Shown piece by piece: positions 5,109-6,008 of a stretch of 6,008 bases of DNA. The notes beneath the pieces are model-generated. The model was not told where the DNA came from, made no database searches, and worked only from the letters and a program-made list of their open reading frames with translations. The position numbers and the translations under genes are program-made. Source of the stretch: an uncultured Veillonella sp. (GTDB lineage Bacteria; Bacillota; Negativicutes; Veillonellales; Veillonellaceae); NCBI RefSeq assembly GCF_905209685.1, contig NZ_CAJLUB010000112.1:1-6008 (forward strand). The letters run 5' to 3'. How positions within the stretch are numbered: position 1 is the first letter of the stretch; every line of letters begins with the position of its first letter.

Positions 5109-5792
5109 TTATCGAGTTAATGTATATAGCACTTCACATAATAGTGATGCTAAAATAGCAATTAACATAATGCTTAGTCCTTCATAAAAACTGCCATTAA
5201 TACATGCTCCGGCTATACGCCCCATGGTCTGTAGTAGCAATACAGTACTAAGAATGCATAAAACAATCATGCAAAAGCCAATAATGGCTTGCAATATAAT
5301 CGGTATGGATGTAAGAATCAACATAATACCTGCCGTAAGCGTAATCATAGCTACTACTAGTTGAGCAAAGGCCATCATATGTAATACACCGGTAACTACG
5401 CCACGAATGTAGAACTTACGCTTTTGCAACATAGCGTAACCTAACAAGATACCGGACATAAGCGCCGCTTTTAAAATTACCCACGTAAAGCGACCTACAT
5501 TCCAAAACTCACGAGGCTTACTTAGCTGCTCAAAAAAGACTTGTATTTCATGCTGCCCTACGGGAAGCGAAAACAATTGCCACTTTACCAAAAGCGATGA
5601 ATTACGTATAAATGCTCGTATAGCATCTAAATAGACGCTTTCACCAACGATGGTAAATTGATAACATATGAGGGCCAATACCAACATCCATGCAAGCTGT
5701 CCATAGGTAACATCATAGTGGTACATGCGCGGATGTTTTTCTTCAATGGGGTTTAATAAGCGATAAACGAACTCTAATAAACCTCCCATCAT
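5109..5792 (-). CDS. Multi-pass membrane protein of unknown function
   Basis: 227 residues from ATG 5790-5792, with AAGGTGG 8 nt upstream. The next codon is also ATG (5787-5789), 4 nt after AGAGG, so either may be used. Upstream GTG codons at 5799-5804 overlap the ribosome site. A membrane segment at about 32-50 is followed by a polar loop of about 50 residues (52-102, with E, R, K and W), probably outside the membrane. Four more segments follow near 104-122, 135-160, 163-187 and 204-223. The motif GYAMLQKRKFYIRGVVTGVLH resembles the loop after the second segment in the two neighbouring membrane proteins, so it may be a divergent third member of the family. It is the first gene of an operon with the 4464-5093 gene. 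Function unknown. Confidence 0.75.
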   Translation of the reverse strand: MMGGLLEFVYRLLNPIEEKHPRMYHYDVTYGQLAWMLVLALICYQFTIVGESVYLDAIRAFIRNSSLLVKWQLFSLPVGQHEIQVFFEQLSKPREFWNVGRFTWVILKAALMSGILLGYAMLQKRKFYIRGVVTGVLHMMAFAQLVVAMITLTAGIMLILTSIPIILQAIIGFCMIVLCILSTVLLLQTMGRIAGACINGSFYEGLSIMLIAILASLLCEVLYTLTR

Positions 5793-5827
5793 GCCTCTCA
5801 CCACCTTTTACACAACAAGAATAGCAC

Positions 5828-5843
5828 CATTCTATATAGAATG
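5828..5843. promoter_or_regulatory. 16-bp perfect palindrome upstream of the membrane protein operon
   Basis: CATTCTATATAGAATG is its own reverse complement. It lies between the candidate promoter (5914-5922) and the ribosome site of the 5109-5792 gene, so it would be in the transcribed leader. This is a position where a repressor could block elongation. With no loop it would form a poor RNA hairpin, which favours a DNA-binding site. Confidence 0.45.
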
Positions 5844-5913
5844 ATGCATCACACAACACAACGATTACGAATTTATAACAATTATTTTATTTTTAATTCA
5901 TACTCTGTTCATC

Positions 5914-5922
5914 ATTATAACA
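5914..5922 (-). promoter_or_regulatory. Extended -10 promoter of the membrane protein operon
   Basis: The minus strand reads TGTTATAAT, matching TGnTATAAT, with a weak -35 region. The leader would be about 115 nt. A second candidate, TGTTATAAA at 5872-5880, would give a shorter leader. The element starts right where the T-tract of the terminator at 5925-5952 ends. Confidence 0.5.
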
Positions 5923-5924
5923 CA

Positions 5925-5952
5925 AAAGCAAGGTATATTCATACCTTGCTTT
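5925..5952 (-). terminator. Intrinsic terminator at the right end
   Basis: AAAGCAAGGTAT (5925-5936) and ATACCTTGCTTT (5941-5952) are a perfect 12-bp stem with a 4-base loop. T-rich sequence follows on both strands. It most likely ends a minus-strand gene entering from the right, because a possible stop lies at 5974-5976. Confidence 0.75.
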
Positions 5953-5973
5953 CATATTTTTCATACTATGTAA

Positions 5974-6008
5974 TTATCTAGATGTAGCAAGCATAACCAT
6001 GCCCACCA
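5974..6008 (-). CDS. Possible C-terminal end of a gene entering from the right (partial)
   Basis: The minus-strand frame ending at TAA 5974-5976 reads VGMVMLATSR, open to the window edge. A terminator starts 21 nt later, as expected after a gene end. Other frames are also open, so the frame choice is uncertain and no family can be named. Confidence 0.3.
   Translation of the reverse strand, partial: VGMVMLATSR

Overview
The window is AT-rich and probably chromosomal DNA from a Negativicutes bacterium (diderm Firmicutes); Veillonella is my best guess. The guess rests on strong AGGAGG-type ribosome binding sites, Lys/Ala signal peptides on exported proteins, AT-rich intergenic DNA with TATAAT promoters, and the style of the Ala/Pro/Lys-rich exported protein. 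No marker gene proves it. There are no rRNA, tRNA, CRISPR or transposase sequences.

Layout. (1) Positions 1-336 hold no convincing gene: one AT hairpin, two tiny ORFs with good ribosome sites, and a TG-rich tract that on the minus strand is C-rich and has no G. (2) Positions 337-1490, minus strand, hold one exported protein gene split by a -1 frameshift at a run of nine A. Its N-terminal part is a signal peptide, an Ala/Pro/Val linker and a Lys-rich linker. Its C-terminal part is a tandem PepSY-like domain. (3) Positions 1491-1890 are non-coding leader DNA with two AT hairpins. (4) Positions 2006-2569, minus strand, hold a compact paralogue with a signal peptide and the same two PepSY-like repeats but no linker; it ends at a strong terminator. 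(5) Positions 2728-3630, plus strand, divergently transcribed, hold a cysteine-rich FliB-family protein (flagellin lysine-N-methylase family). (6) Positions 3707-5792, minus strand, hold three multi-pass membrane proteins of 202, 209 and 227 residues. At least two look like Yip1-type paralogues. The two upstream ones form an operon with a 15-nt gap; the third has its own promoter after a terminator. (7) Positions 5793-6008 hold a promoter region with a 16-bp perfect palindrome, a terminator, and possibly the last codons of another minus-strand gene.

The most notable observation is in region 2. Beyond the A9 tract the -1 frame aligns along its whole length with the neighbouring paralogue, so the break is real in this sequence. 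It could be phase variation, transcriptional slippage, programmed frameshifting, a recent mutation or a sequencing error. Two forms of the exported protein would follow: a 238-residue linker-only form and a 384-residue form carrying the PepSY-like domains.
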